From an uncultured bacterium (lineage in GTDB: Bacteria > Bacillota > Clostridia > Lachnospirales > Lachnospiraceae), in the NCBI GenBank assembly GCA_905214955.1, contig CAJMON010000008.1:1-58738 (forward strand): a DNA stretch of 58,738 bases. Reading direction: 5' to 3'. The position numbers and the translations under genes are program-made. This document shows positions 26,286-35,510 of the stretch, in pieces. Every line of letters starts with the position of its first letter. The stretch's first letter is position 1. The notes beneath the pieces were generated by a model. It saw only the letters and a program-made list of their open reading frames with translations. It did no database searches and was not told the DNA's origin.

Positions 26286-27635
26286 ATGAAAACATCACAA
26301 AAGAGCCAGGCCCGCGATATGACCCAGGGCTCCATCTGGAAGCAGCTTCTGTTATTTTCGCTTCCTCTCATGGCTGGAAACCTATTTCAGCAGCTTTACA
26401 ACACCGTTGACAGCATTGTCGTCGGCAACTTTGTGGGCAAGGAAGCTCTTGCCGCTGTGGGATCGGTAGGTCCCATCTGCAACTCGCTCATCGGCTTTTT
26501 CATGGGACTTTCCACTGGTGCCGGTGTGGTTATTTCACAGTATTATGGTGCCAAAGAACACGAAAAGGTGAGCCGTACCGTCAGCACCACCTTTCTCATG
26601 ACTCTGGTTCTTTCCATCCTTTTTACCATTCTAGGCATCTTCATGACTCCCTATATGCTCCGCATGATGAGCACTCCTGAAGATGTGATCCGCCAGTCTG
26701 AAACCTACCTGCGGATTTATTTTGCCGGTGCTTCCGGTCTGATGTTCTACAACATGGGTTCCGGGATTCTCCGGGCTGTGGGAGATTCCAGGCATCCTCT
26801 GTATTTCCTGATTTTTTCCGCCTGTGTCAACACGATATTGGATCTTGTGTTTGTGATCTGCTTTGGCATGGGCATTGAAGGTGTTGCGCTGGCTACCATT
26901 CTGGCCCAGTTTTTCTCCGCTATTCTTACCCTGGTGGTGCTGACCCGTTCTGACGGTCCTTACCGGATCTGCTGGAACCATCTTTCCATGGACTGGACAC
27001 TGCTTGGACGTATTGTGGGGGTTGGACTTCCCTCTGCCATTCAGCAGATGGTGACTTCCATCTCTAATGTATTTGTTCAGTCCTACATCAACGTCTTTGG
27101 ATCCGACGTTATGGCTGGCTGGAGTGCCTGTATGAAAATCGACCAGTTTATGATGCTGCCCATGATGAGTGTCGGTCTTGCTTCTACCACCTTCACTGGA
27201 CAGAACGTGGGAGCTGGGCAGATTGACCGTGCAAAGAAAGGCGCCCGTACTGCTTTTCTTCTTTCCGAGCTTGTCACCATCGTCATGATGATTCCGCTGC
27301 TTATCTTTACTCCTCAGATGGTGTATTTGTTCAACCAGGAAACCGAAGTCATCCGCTATGGAACTCTGTTCTTGTACCTGCTTTCTCCGTTTTATATCCT
27401 GTGTTGTGTCAACCAGGTATATTCCAACACTCTCCGGGGTGCAGGCGACACCAAAAGCCCCATGTTTATTATGCTTGGCAGTTTTGTTGTCTTCCGGCAG
27501 ATTTACCTGTTTGTGGTATCCCATATCATCGACTCCATCATCCCCATCGCCCTTGGCTACCCTGCCGGATGGGCTTTATGCAGTCTTTTGATCTTCCTGT
27601 GCTACCGCAGATTCAAATGGGATAAGAAGTTATAG
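26286..27635 (+). CDS. MATE-family efflux protein
   Basis: A 449-residue polytopic membrane protein of the MATE family. Two homologous six-helix halves are visible: LLLFSLPLMAGNLFQQLYNTVDSIVVG opens the first and RIVGVGLPSAIQQMVTSISN the second (about residue 240). It is a different branch from the MATE gene at 735-2150. GTTGGGGGATTAGAA precedes the ATG. It has its own promoter after the exporter terminator, and is followed by a 10-base-arm hairpin at 27630-27685. Likely a Na+- or H+-driven exporter of unknown substrate. Confidence 0.92.
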   Translation: MKTSQKSQARDMTQGSIWKQLLLFSLPLMAGNLFQQLYNTVDSIVVGNFVGKEALAAVGSVGPICNSLIGFFMGLSTGAGVVISQYYGAKEHEKVSRTVSTTFLMTLVLSILFTILGIFMTPYMLRMMSTPEDVIRQSETYLRIYFAGASGLMFYNMGSGILRAVGDSRHPLYFLIFSACVNTILDLVFVICFGMGIEGVALATILAQFFSAILTLVVLTRSDGPYRICWNHLSMDWTLLGRIVGVGLPSAIQQMVTSISNVFVQSYINVFGSDVMAGWSACMKIDQFMMLPMMSVGLASTTFTGQNVGAGQIDRAKKGARTAFLLSELVTIVMMIPLLIFTPQMVYLFNQETEVIRYGTLFLYLLSPFYILCCVNQVYSNTLRGAGDTKSPMFIMLGSFVVFRQIYLFVVSHIIDSIIPIALGYPAGWALCSLLIFLCYRRFKWDKKL

Positions 27636-27685
27636 AGGAAAAGTCCTTCTGATTGATTGACAAGCAGGCGCCCCATCCTCTATAA
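27630..27685. repeat. Hairpin at the MATE gene end
   Basis: TTATAGAGGA (including the stop codon) and TCCTCTATAA are perfect 10-base arms around a 36-base loop. The following AT-rich stretch has no long T-run, so terminator function is uncertain. Confidence 0.45.
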
Positions 27686-27719
27686 TAAAAAAGATACACT
27701 TATGACTGTACAATAAAAA

Positions 27720-27761
27720 ATGCCTTACAGATTGTTCCGTACTTCGTACTTCCACAATCCC
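27720..27761 (+). repeat. Short copy (c) of the structured repeat
   Basis: 42 bases beginning ATGCCTTACAGATTG and containing GTACTTCGTAC, nearly identical to the copies at 18336 and 48445. It lies between the MATE and CNNM/CorC genes. Confidence 0.75.
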
Positions 27762-27799
27762 TGGCATCGTACGATTTGAAAGAGAGGTATATATTTATT

Positions 27800-29074
27800 A
27801 TGTCCGATGACTCTGTCTCGTTGGTTATCATCGTGGCCTGCCTGGTCTGCTCCAGCTATTTTTCTGCAACGGAAACTGCATTTTCGACTATGAATCATGC
27901 TCGTATGAAGACTATGGCTGACAAGGGAAACAAATCTGCTGCCCTGGCACTGAAGCTTTCCGATAACTACGACACGCTGCTTTCCACCATCCTCATTGGA
28001 AACAACCTGGTGAACATCCTGCTTTCCTCCCTTGCTACCCTTCTGTTTGTGAAAATGCTGGGCAGCTCCACCGGTACCACTGCATCTACTTTGGTAACCA
28101 CTGTTCTGGTTCTGATTTTCGGTGAAATTTCCCCAAAAAGCATTGCCAAAGAATCCCCGGAATCATTTGCCATGTTTTCCGCTCCTATTATCCGTGTCCT
28201 GATGGTTGTGCTGACCCCGGTTACCTGGATCTTTGCCCAGTGGAAAAAGATTCTCACCAGACTCTTTAAAAAGGACGGGGACGACCGCGCCATGACCGAT
28301 GAAGAGCTGATGACCATTGTAGAAGAAGCGGAACAGGACGGCGGCATTGATGCCGAAGAAAGCACACTGATCCGCAGCGCGATTGAGTTTATGGATCTGG
28401 AAAGTATTGATATTTACACGCCCCGTGTGGATATTGTCAGTGTTTCCCTGGATGAATCCAAAGAAGAGATTGCGAAAATTTTCCTGGATACCGGATTTTC
28501 CAGACTTCCGGTTTATGAAGAAAATATCGACCACATCATCGGTATTATCAACCAGAAAGATTTCCACAACTTTATTTATAATACGGACCGCTCCATCAAA
28601 GAGATCGTCCGGCCTGTGCTTTTCATCACACCGACCATGAAAATCGGTTCCCTTCTGAAAAAACTCCAGGCCAGCAAGACCCACATTGCCATCATCCTTG
28701 ATGAGTTCGGCGGTACCGAAGGTCTTGTCACCATCGAAGATATTGTAGAAGAACTGGTGGGCGACATCTGGGATGAACACGACCAGGTTGTCACCGAGAT
28801 TGAAAAAATTTCCAATGAGGAATATCTGATGGCCGGTTCTACCAGCATTGATGATGTTTTTGAAGAACTTGGCATCGAAAAAGAAGTGGATGTCAACACC
28901 TTAAGTGGATGGGTCATGGAAGTCCTGGCCTGTATCCCCAAAGAAGGGGACTCTTTTGTAAGCGATGGCTATAAAGTCACCGTTGTAAAAATGGATGAAC
29001 GCCGGATTGAAAAAGTCCGGGTTCAGAAAGTCCATTCTGAAACCGAAGACGAGAACGATACGCAGAATTCCTAA
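27800..29074 (+). CDS. CNNM/CorC-family protein with CBS domains
   Basis: A 424-residue membrane protein of the CNNM (DUF21) family, often annotated hemolysin C. Four hydrophobic segments (about 5-150, with FSATETAFSTMNHAR near the start and GEISPKSIAKE in the loop) form the CNNM domain; two CBS motifs follow (about 200-320, including PRVDIVSVSLDE and ILDEFGGTEGLVTIEDIVEELVGDI), then the CorC/HlyC domain. The family acts in Mg2+ or cobalt transport or efflux. The ATG at 27800 has AGAGAGG upstream at a slightly long distance; a TTG 24 bases earlier lacks a site. It has its own unit after repeat copy (c). Confidence 0.92.
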   Translation: MSDDSVSLVIIVACLVCSSYFSATETAFSTMNHARMKTMADKGNKSAALALKLSDNYDTLLSTILIGNNLVNILLSSLATLLFVKMLGSSTGTTASTLVTTVLVLIFGEISPKSIAKESPESFAMFSAPIIRVLMVVLTPVTWIFAQWKKILTRLFKKDGDDRAMTDEELMTIVEEAEQDGGIDAEESTLIRSAIEFMDLESIDIYTPRVDIVSVSLDESKEEIAKIFLDTGFSRLPVYEENIDHIIGIINQKDFHNFIYNTDRSIKEIVRPVLFITPTMKIGSLLKKLQASKTHIAIILDEFGGTEGLVTIEDIVEELVGDIWDEHDQVVTEIEKISNEEYLMAGSTSIDDVFEELGIEKEVDVNTLSGWVMEVLACIPKEGDSFVSDGYKVTVVKMDERRIEKVRVQKVHSETEDENDTQNS

Positions 29075-29107
29075 TCTTTTCATTTTTCAAAAGGAGTGAC
29101 GACAGAT

Positions 29108-30790
29108 ATGGATATGCAGTCTATCAATTTTCCCGTTGGTATTTCTGATTTTGAAAAAATCCGTACTAACCACTACTACTATGTTGATAAAAGCGGACTC
29201 ATTTCTGAACTTCTCGAGAAATCTTCTGCTGAAGTTACCCTGATTACACGTCCCAGGCGTTTTGGAAAAACGCTTGGGATGAGTATGCTTGCAAATTTTT
29301 TTGATATTCGAAAAGACAGCCGTGCACTGTTTGAAGGCCTTGAAATTACCTCTTCTCCATCCTTATGTCAAAAATGGATGAATCAGTGCCCGGCTATTTT
29401 CCTTTCTCTTAAAGACATTGACGGTCTTACCTTTCAGAATGCATACAGCCAGCTGGAAACTCAGATTTCAGAACTTTATAAGCAATTTACGTATCTTTGT
29501 GACTGTGACCGCATTGATTCCGATGACAAACGTATTTTTCTCCTGCTGAAAACATCCCAGGCAACCCACACGCAGCTTTCACGTTCCTTAAGTCTGCTTA
29601 TGCGGATGATGCACCAGTATTATCAAAAACCTGTGATCCTGCTTTTAGATGAGTACGATGTTCCGCTCGCAAAAGCCAGCAACCACGGCTATTATCCCCA
29701 GATGCTGGAAATTATCAAAACCATGATGAGTACTGCTTTAAAAGACAATCCTTCCCTTGGTTTTGCTGTGATTACAGGCTGTCTGAAAATCGCCAAGGAA
29801 AGCATTTTTACGGGAACCAACAACTTTGTTTCTGATACCATTTCCAGCTCCCGGCTGAATGAATATTTTGGCTTCACTCAAAAAGAGGTTGACCGCCTTT
29901 TGAAAGATGCCAATGCCTCAAAAGCCGCTTCTTCTATCAAACGCTGGTATGACGGCTATCACTTTGGGGAATTCGATGTTTACTGTCCCTGGGATGTGAT
30001 CAACTACCTCCGCGATCTGCAGAGAAATCCGCATATACTTCCTGCCGGTTATTGGAAAAATACCAGCGATAATGCCATTATACGCTCCTTTATTGATCAT
30101 TCTGGACCTGCTATCACACAAAAACTGGAGACTCTGCTCTCCGGTGGATATATTCTCCAGTCCATTGACGAAAACCTGACTTATGATTACCTGCATTCCT
30201 CTGAGGAAAATTTATGGAGCATCCTGTATCTGACCGGCTACCTGACAAAGCTTCCTGCATCTGCTCTGGCTTCTCCTCTGCCCCAGGATATTTTCGCTTT
30301 GACCATTCCTAATGCGGAAATTCAGGAAATTTTTGAAACTACCATTCTGAAATGGTTTCAGGACTCTGCAAAAACCTGGAACAAGACCGCTCTTCTCGAT
30401 GCTGTTTGGAACGCCGATCCGCAGAAACTTACCTTAGAAATGGCCTCTCTTCTGCGCCGTACCATCAGCTACCATGATTACCATGAAGACTTTTATCATG
30501 CTTTCCTTGCAGGCATTTTCACCGGTGCCGGATATGTCGTCGATTCTAATAAAGAACACGGAGAAGGCCGCAGTGATATTGTGGTATACGATCCACTAAA
30601 CAGCTGCGTGGCTGTTTTCGAAGTCAAATGCTCCAAAACCCTAAAAAATATGGAATCTGACTGCCAGAAAGCCCTTCTCCAAATCGAGGATCGTAAGTAT
30701 ACCAGCAGCTTTGCAGATGATTACGACCAGATCTTTTGTTATGGCATTTCCTTCTTTCGGAAGCGGTGCCTGGCTGCTGCAGAAACTTAA
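29108..30790 (+). CDS. AAA-ATPase-like protein with PD-(D/E)XK nuclease domain
   Basis: A 561-residue protein of the large family with an N-terminal AAA-ATPase-like domain and a C-terminal nuclease-fold domain (DUF1703). The nucleotide-binding loop is RPRRFGKTL (about 48-56), Walker B-like VILLLDEYDVPL follows near residue 180, and the C-terminus holds the PD-(D/E)XK residues in GRSDIVVYDP and AVFEVKCSK. Such genes are common and multi-copy in gut anaerobes and their role is unsettled; a mobile or defence function has been suggested for the fold but nothing here proves it. AAAGGAG lies upstream; the next ATG, six bases on, is equally plausible. It ends at a bidirectional terminator. Confidence 0.88.
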   Translation: MDMQSINFPVGISDFEKIRTNHYYYVDKSGLISELLEKSSAEVTLITRPRRFGKTLGMSMLANFFDIRKDSRALFEGLEITSSPSLCQKWMNQCPAIFLSLKDIDGLTFQNAYSQLETQISELYKQFTYLCDCDRIDSDDKRIFLLLKTSQATHTQLSRSLSLLMRMMHQYYQKPVILLLDEYDVPLAKASNHGYYPQMLEIIKTMMSTALKDNPSLGFAVITGCLKIAKESIFTGTNNFVSDTISSSRLNEYFGFTQKEVDRLLKDANASKAASSIKRWYDGYHFGEFDVYCPWDVINYLRDLQRNPHILPAGYWKNTSDNAIIRSFIDHSGPAITQKLETLLSGGYILQSIDENLTYDYLHSSEENLWSILYLTGYLTKLPASALASPLPQDIFALTIPNAEIQEIFETTILKWFQDSAKTWNKTALLDAVWNADPQKLTLEMASLLRRTISYHDYHEDFYHAFLAGIFTGAGYVVDSNKEHGEGRSDIVVYDPLNSCVAVFEVKCSKTLKNMESDCQKALLQIEDRKYTSSFADDYDQIFCYGISFFRKRCLAAAET

Positions 30791-30822
30791 ACACTCTCGT
30801 TTTTCATTACAATTCCTACATT

Positions 30823-30870
30823 CAAAAAGGCTTCCATCCAGCACTTCGGTGCTTTCTGGAAGCCTTTTTG
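30823..30870. terminator. Bidirectional terminator
   Basis: CAAAAAGGCTTCCA pairs with TGGAAGCCTTTTTG around an inner AGCAC-TTCG-GTGCT stem-loop. It serves the plus-strand ATPase gene and the convergent minus-strand gene. Confidence 0.9.
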
Positions 30871-30878
30871 AATCTTTT

Positions 30879-33368
30879 TTAATCTGAAATCGGGTCCCAG
30901 TAGGTCAGGAAGACATTTCCTGCTTCTTCGAAAATATCGGTACTGTCGTCGGAAGCATAATAGAAGGTCTCGGTTTCGCCAGGATTTAACAGGATGGTGT
31001 TGTACTCATCATATCCTACAATAACTACCACACCGCTTGGGAATTCTTCCGTCACCGGAGTCTTCGCCACTACCGGAGTCCCCTCACTAACGTAATACAA
31101 TACCGCATCCAGGGTACAGCCTGTCAGATCCAGTGCCTGGTCCCCAAACATGTCTTTCCATGCAGAAGTATCCAGGGATCCCTGGCTGATGATGGAGGGC
31201 AGGCTGCTGGTATCCAGCCGCTTCTTTGTATCTTTGTTTCCGCGCTCCCAGATATTCTGCCAATTCTTGCTGTCCACCACAACGCCATATTCTTCATCTG
31301 CCCTCTTTACCGCCTGGCTGATGGCTGTATAAGCGCTGTCCAGCTTTCCTTTGGCATACACATAATACAGTTCTTCTGTGCTCTGTCTGTTCTCTAAGGA
31401 AACGATCTTGGAGCCTTCGTAAATCACCTGGCGGCTCCGGACAATCTGGGGCACACGGCCTGCTTTCAGGGGCGTTCCCACTCGGAGAATGATCTCTGTC
31501 TGGTGTTTGTCCACATCCTGGGTAGTCAGTCCGTAAGCGTTTTCTTCATCTGCAGTGCTGCTGACAATGTGATCTTCGTCCTCCTCCACGAAAGTGCTGC
31601 CCTGTCTGACAGCTCTTTTTAAGGTAATAAGTTTTTCTTCGATAGTAATGCCTGTGACATAGTAACCGGAAGCCTGATAGTTTTTTACCGTTTCTCCAGT
31701 TCCATTGGCAATGTAAACGGCTTTCATGGGGAAGATTTCATTTCCTTCGTGTTCGGTGCTGATGTCTGCCGCATCTGCCACGCCGTAAACCAGGTCTTCA
31801 CCCATGTATCCCAATGGACGGATGCGCTCACTGTCTCCACAGGAAATCTCTTTTGTGGTCATAGTATCAAAATCCAGCACAGTGATTTTGTTGGAATTGT
31901 ACGGCTCATTCTGTTGCAGCCAGGCCAGGTAACGGCCGGAGCTGGAGGATACATAGCAGTCGGAACGGAGATTTTCCGCCACGGTATTGATCTGTCTGGT
32001 ATCCAGAGTAATGCCGTAAATACTTCCTTCTACACACAGATAAAAACGATTTCTGTCGGAAGAAACGTAGGAAACAGAATCTACGTCTTTTTTCAGCAGC
32101 TCGTAATTCTGTTTGGTATCCACAAACAGACATTCTTCCACGCTGGATACCGAAGCGTCAAAATAATACAATGCCACGCCGGACTCTCCTTCGTGGGCTC
32201 CCCGGTTCATGTAACCGCAAATCAGGAAGTACATGTTTCCATTTTCATCAATATTGATAATCTGGATGTCATTCTGGCCGTAGGTGTCCCGCACATCAGA
32301 ACCACTCTCCTGCGGGAAGCTGAACACCTGCGTTACTCTGCTGGCAGAGCTGTCAAACAGCCACAGAGTTCCATTTAATGCAAATCCGAAATACCGGTTT
32401 CCGGCATCGTTTTTGTATTCAATATCCCGGCTGTTGATGCCAAGGTCAATGCCTTTTTCTGTCAGCACATCTGCTTCCGGGTCAAACATCTGGCTCACAT
32501 CCCGCTCAAAATCCAGAAGCATGATCCGCTCTTCCGTATACCGAAGGCGGTAATACTCGGAAACTTTGTAATATTCTGTTTTTCCATCCCCGCTGTCTGC
32601 TGTCACCATATAGTCCAGCCGGATGGTGGCTGTGTTGCTGTTGACTTCTTTTAAGCTGGGCACTGGCTTATAATACACCTGTGGGCCTAAATCTCCCCAG
32701 GAAATCTGATCCATGGTACAGTGGATGTCCACATGGGCAAGGCTGGCATTGTTTCCAGTCTCATCCGGCTCAATATAAGCCGCAAGAGTATCCAGATCGG
32801 TACCGGTAAGGGTTTTTTCATAAAATCCCATGGCAAAATCCAGATATCCTTTGGTGTGCAGATTATCCTCAAAAATCACTCTGGTGTAATAGTAGATAGG
32901 AATGTCTCCTGTCATGACCTGAAGTTTCAGCACATATTCAGTGTTAATCAGCATCTGATGCTGCATTTCCAAGGTGGCATTGATAACATTACTTTCCTCT
33001 GTCATTTTGGTGACTTTTGTGTTTTCCAAAGACTCCGTTCCATCCGCAGAAAGTACCTCAAAGGTAATATCCCCGATCTCATTGTCATAAGGAACGATCT
33101 GAATGTCCAGGGTCTGGTCACTGTTCAGCGGCGTCAGGGTATCTCTGGTGGCTGTCACAGTCATGGGATTTTTGTAGCCGTGGAGGGTGTTGTACGGAGT
33201 CCCATCCGTCAGCATATACACCAGCGGAAGGGTGGCATTTTCCATGGCTTCAGAAGTAGTTCCATTTTCCTGGTTCAAAATCCTCGTGGATACCACAAAA
33301 GCACCTGCAAAAACCAGAACCAGCACAACGATTTTCAGCAGGATGCGTCCGATTTTTCCTTTTTTCAT
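30879..33368 (-). CDS. Membrane-anchored extracytoplasmic protein of unknown function
   Basis: An 829-residue protein with one transmembrane helix near residues 8-28 and everything after it outside the cell. I recognise no named family. Residues about 50-160 look like a beta-sandwich; the middle (350-600) has repeated beta-strand blocks such as YFGFALNGTLWLFD, NMYFLICGYMNRG and YLAWLQQNEP that suggest a beta-propeller; the last 120 residues (GCTLDAVLYYVSEGTPVVAK, then VVIVGYDEYNTILLNP) resemble a C39-like papain fold. The ATG at 33368 has AAAGGAGGAG and overlaps the methyltransferase stop by four bases. Its coupling to a methyltransferase is unexplained. Confidence 0.8.
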   Translation of the reverse strand: MKKGKIGRILLKIVVLVLVFAGAFVVSTRILNQENGTTSEAMENATLPLVYMLTDGTPYNTLHGYKNPMTVTATRDTLTPLNSDQTLDIQIVPYDNEIGDITFEVLSADGTESLENTKVTKMTEESNVINATLEMQHQMLINTEYVLKLQVMTGDIPIYYYTRVIFEDNLHTKGYLDFAMGFYEKTLTGTDLDTLAAYIEPDETGNNASLAHVDIHCTMDQISWGDLGPQVYYKPVPSLKEVNSNTATIRLDYMVTADSGDGKTEYYKVSEYYRLRYTEERIMLLDFERDVSQMFDPEADVLTEKGIDLGINSRDIEYKNDAGNRYFGFALNGTLWLFDSSASRVTQVFSFPQESGSDVRDTYGQNDIQIINIDENGNMYFLICGYMNRGAHEGESGVALYYFDASVSSVEECLFVDTKQNYELLKKDVDSVSYVSSDRNRFYLCVEGSIYGITLDTRQINTVAENLRSDCYVSSSSGRYLAWLQQNEPYNSNKITVLDFDTMTTKEISCGDSERIRPLGYMGEDLVYGVADAADISTEHEGNEIFPMKAVYIANGTGETVKNYQASGYYVTGITIEEKLITLKRAVRQGSTFVEEDEDHIVSSTADEENAYGLTTQDVDKHQTEIILRVGTPLKAGRVPQIVRSRQVIYEGSKIVSLENRQSTEELYYVYAKGKLDSAYTAISQAVKRADEEYGVVVDSKNWQNIWERGNKDTKKRLDTSSLPSIISQGSLDTSAWKDMFGDQALDLTGCTLDAVLYYVSEGTPVVAKTPVTEEFPSGVVVIVGYDEYNTILLNPGETETFYYASDDSTDIFEEAGNVFLTYWDPISD

Positions 33369-34531
33369 AAGGTCTGCTCCTCCTTTTCTGAAAGGAGATG
33401 GCCGATCAGGGGATCTACTCCCAGAAGTCTGGTACATGTTTCATAGCTCCTGGCTTTTTCCGGCTTTTTCTTTCCGGTTTTTACAGCACGGATAAGAATA
33501 TTTTTGGGTGTGTGCTCCATGTCGATGAATTCCAGCAGCTGTACCTGATATCCGGCTTCTTCCAGTTTGGCTCCCCGCAGGCCGTCTGTCACCAGGGCTG
33601 CCAGACGTTCTTTTAAAATGCCGTATTTTAATACCGGCTCCAAGGCTTCGCAGTGAATCTGGCGGTTCAGCTCATGCTGGCAGCAGGGCACGGACAGGAT
33701 GACTTTTGCATTCCACTGGACTGCTTTTTCCAGGGCATAATCGGTGGCAGTATCGCAGGCGTGAAGTGTCACTACCATATCCACCTCATTCGCTCCGGTG
33801 TAGGATGCAATGTCGCCGGTTAAGAAGGTCAGTTTCTCGTAGCCATATTTTTCTGCCAGCTGATTACACTCTTCAATCACGTCTTCTTTCAGATCCAGAC
33901 CGATAATCCGCACGTCAAAGCCATTCAGCTCTTTTAAGTAATAGTAGATGGCAAAGGTCAAATAGGATTTTCCGCAGCCAAAATCCAGGATGGTGACTTC
34001 CCGGTCTTTGGGCAGTCTTGGCAGAATGTCTTCCACAAATTCCAGGAAGCGGTTGATCTGCCGGAATTTGTCGTATCTGGCATGGACGATTTTTCCCTCT
34101 TCAGTCATGACCCCAAGATCCTGTAAGAATGGCACTGGACGGCCTTCTTCCAGAAGATACCGTTTTTTCCGGTTGTGGGATAAATCTCCCACCACTTTTC
34201 CAGGAACTGCTTTTTTCTTTTCTTTGATGGTGATCAGGCCTTTTTTACTTACCAGCACCTGCGCTGTCTTCTCAGTCGTTTCCAGGTGCAGCTGTCTGTA
34301 GGAATTTTCCATCCACCCGCAGATTTTGTCTGCTGCCTGCTCCTGAGTCAGGTTTTCGTGAAATTCCTTCTTTCCGATCTGACTGGACGCCTGAAATACC
34401 AGGCGGCCTTTATACCGCACCGGGCGCACCCGGATCCGCACGGCATCTTCTTTGTTCCTGGGACCACTGATCACCAGCAGCATCAGAAATTCATTGAGAT
34501 TTTCTATCAGTAATTTTCTTAATTTTTCCAT
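33365..34531 (-). CDS. Class I SAM-dependent methyltransferase (Methyltransf_32 type)
   Basis: A 388-residue cytoplasmic protein. Residues about 1-150 form an accessory domain of unknown fold; the Rossmann methyltransferase core begins near 175 with the SAM-binding loop ILDFGCGKSYLTFA, followed by the acidic residue loop IIGLDLKEDVIEEC and the late motif MVVTLHACDTATDYAL; IILSVPCCQHELNRQ-like sequence carries a Pro-Cys-Cys. This layout is the Methyltransf_32 family, whose substrate is not established. AGGGAGC precedes the ATG and a TTGAGA-TACAAT promoter lies 45-70 bases upstream. It starts the two-gene unit with the anchored protein. Confidence 0.85.
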   Translation of the reverse strand: MEKLRKLLIENLNEFLMLLVISGPRNKEDAVRIRVRPVRYKGRLVFQASSQIGKKEFHENLTQEQAADKICGWMENSYRQLHLETTEKTAQVLVSKKGLITIKEKKKAVPGKVVGDLSHNRKKRYLLEEGRPVPFLQDLGVMTEEGKIVHARYDKFRQINRFLEFVEDILPRLPKDREVTILDFGCGKSYLTFAIYYYLKELNGFDVRIIGLDLKEDVIEECNQLAEKYGYEKLTFLTGDIASYTGANEVDMVVTLHACDTATDYALEKAVQWNAKVILSVPCCQHELNRQIHCEALEPVLKYGILKERLAALVTDGLRGAKLEEAGYQVQLLEFIDMEHTPKNILIRAVKTGKKKPEKARSYETCTRLLGVDPLIGHLLSEKEEQTL

Positions 34532-34570
34532 GAAAGCTCCCTTCGTTCTGCCACAGTGGCATTACCTTTT

Positions 34571-34599
34571 ATTGTAAAGGGTTTAGAAGGAAATCTCAA
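34571..34599 (-). promoter_or_regulatory. Promoter of the methyltransferase unit
   Basis: TTGAGA, a 17-base spacer and TACAAT on the minus strand. Confidence 0.65.
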
Positions 34600-34700
34600 C
34601 AAAAAGTTTTCTTAAAATATGTGGGGGACGAAACGAAGGTGTGAAATGAAGCACTGGCATTAGGACGGAACGAAGCTGGCAGAAGCCTAAACACCACTGC

Positions 34701-34724
34701 AAAAAGGGGGCACAGGCCCCCTTT
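34701..34724 (-). terminator. Terminator after the Pro/Gly-rich gene
   Basis: AAAGGGGG pairs with CCCCCTTT around an 8-base loop and is followed on the minus strand by a T-run, 10 bases past the stop codon. Confidence 0.85.
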
Positions 34725-34733
34725 CTACATCAT

Positions 34734-35441
34734 TCAATACCATCTTCTCTGTTTTCTGCGTTCTTCCCGTCTCCGGTACATTTCCTGCAGCAGCACCACC
34801 TGCACCATATCGCCAAGCCAGTTTTCCCCCGGCGGATACCGCTTTTCTTTTTCGTTTTCAGGAAGCATTTCCAGGTTTTCATCCCGGTCATTGTTCTCCT
34901 GCACCGTATATTTTTCTTTCATCTTGTCATAAATTTTTCCTGCAATGTTCCGAAACTGGATTTTGTCCGGCTGCTCATCATACATCATGCTGCCTTCGTA
35001 TTCCAGTTCATCACAGGCTTCTTCTGCATACCTTAAAATTTCCTTCGCAATATCCGGATATAATTCCTGCAGCCGCTCCAGATCTTCCGCAAACTCCCGG
35101 ACATCTTCTGACAAATTCCAGGCCTCGCCCAGCGAAAGCGGTTCTTCCAGGGACTGCATTCCAAAACCTGAGCCGTAGGGCGCTGGGCCACCAGGCCGCA
35201 TCCCGGAACCTGGTCCAAAGGGCGGTCTTCCCGAATCTCCAAAGCCTCCCGGCGGATACGGCGGCCATGGCGGCATTCCTGGATCCGGCCTAAAGGGCGG
35301 TCTCCCAGGACCTCCTGGCGGATACGGTGGGCCTGGCGGCATTCCCGGCCCAGGCCCATAAGGCGGATGCCAGAACGATCCCCAGCCGGAATTCCCCTGA
35401 CATCTTCTGCAGGACTGAATCCGTATTTTTCTGTTTTCCAT
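34734..35441 (-). CDS. Pro/Gly-rich low-complexity protein of unknown function
   Basis: A 235-residue protein. After a short basic start with a CRRC pair, residues about 22-105 are a low-complexity repeat built on PGMPPGPPYPPGG and GRPPFGPG units. The remainder (110-235) is acidic and helical, with repeated Glu/Leu (EDVREFAEDLERLQELYPDIAKEI), and a basic tail RRREERRKQRRWY. There is no signal peptide. I recognise no family; Pro/Gly-rich proteins of this kind include spore-coat and surface-associated proteins. The ATG at 35441 has AGGAGT; a TTGAAC-TACTAT promoter with an 18-base spacer may lie just upstream. Confidence 0.72.
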   Translation of the reverse strand: MENRKIRIQSCRRCQGNSGWGSFWHPPYGPGPGMPPGPPYPPGGPGRPPFRPDPGMPPWPPYPPGGFGDSGRPPFGPGSGMRPGGPAPYGSGFGMQSLEEPLSLGEAWNLSEDVREFAEDLERLQELYPDIAKEILRYAEEACDELEYEGSMMYDEQPDKIQFRNIAGKIYDKMKEKYTVQENNDRDENLEMLPENEKEKRYPPGENWLGDMVQVVLLQEMYRRREERRKQRRWY

Positions 35442-35510
35442 TTCATACTCCTGTTTTTCTCTCATAAACATAGTATGTTTCTGGAAATGAAAGGTTCAAG
35501 GCCAAAACTT

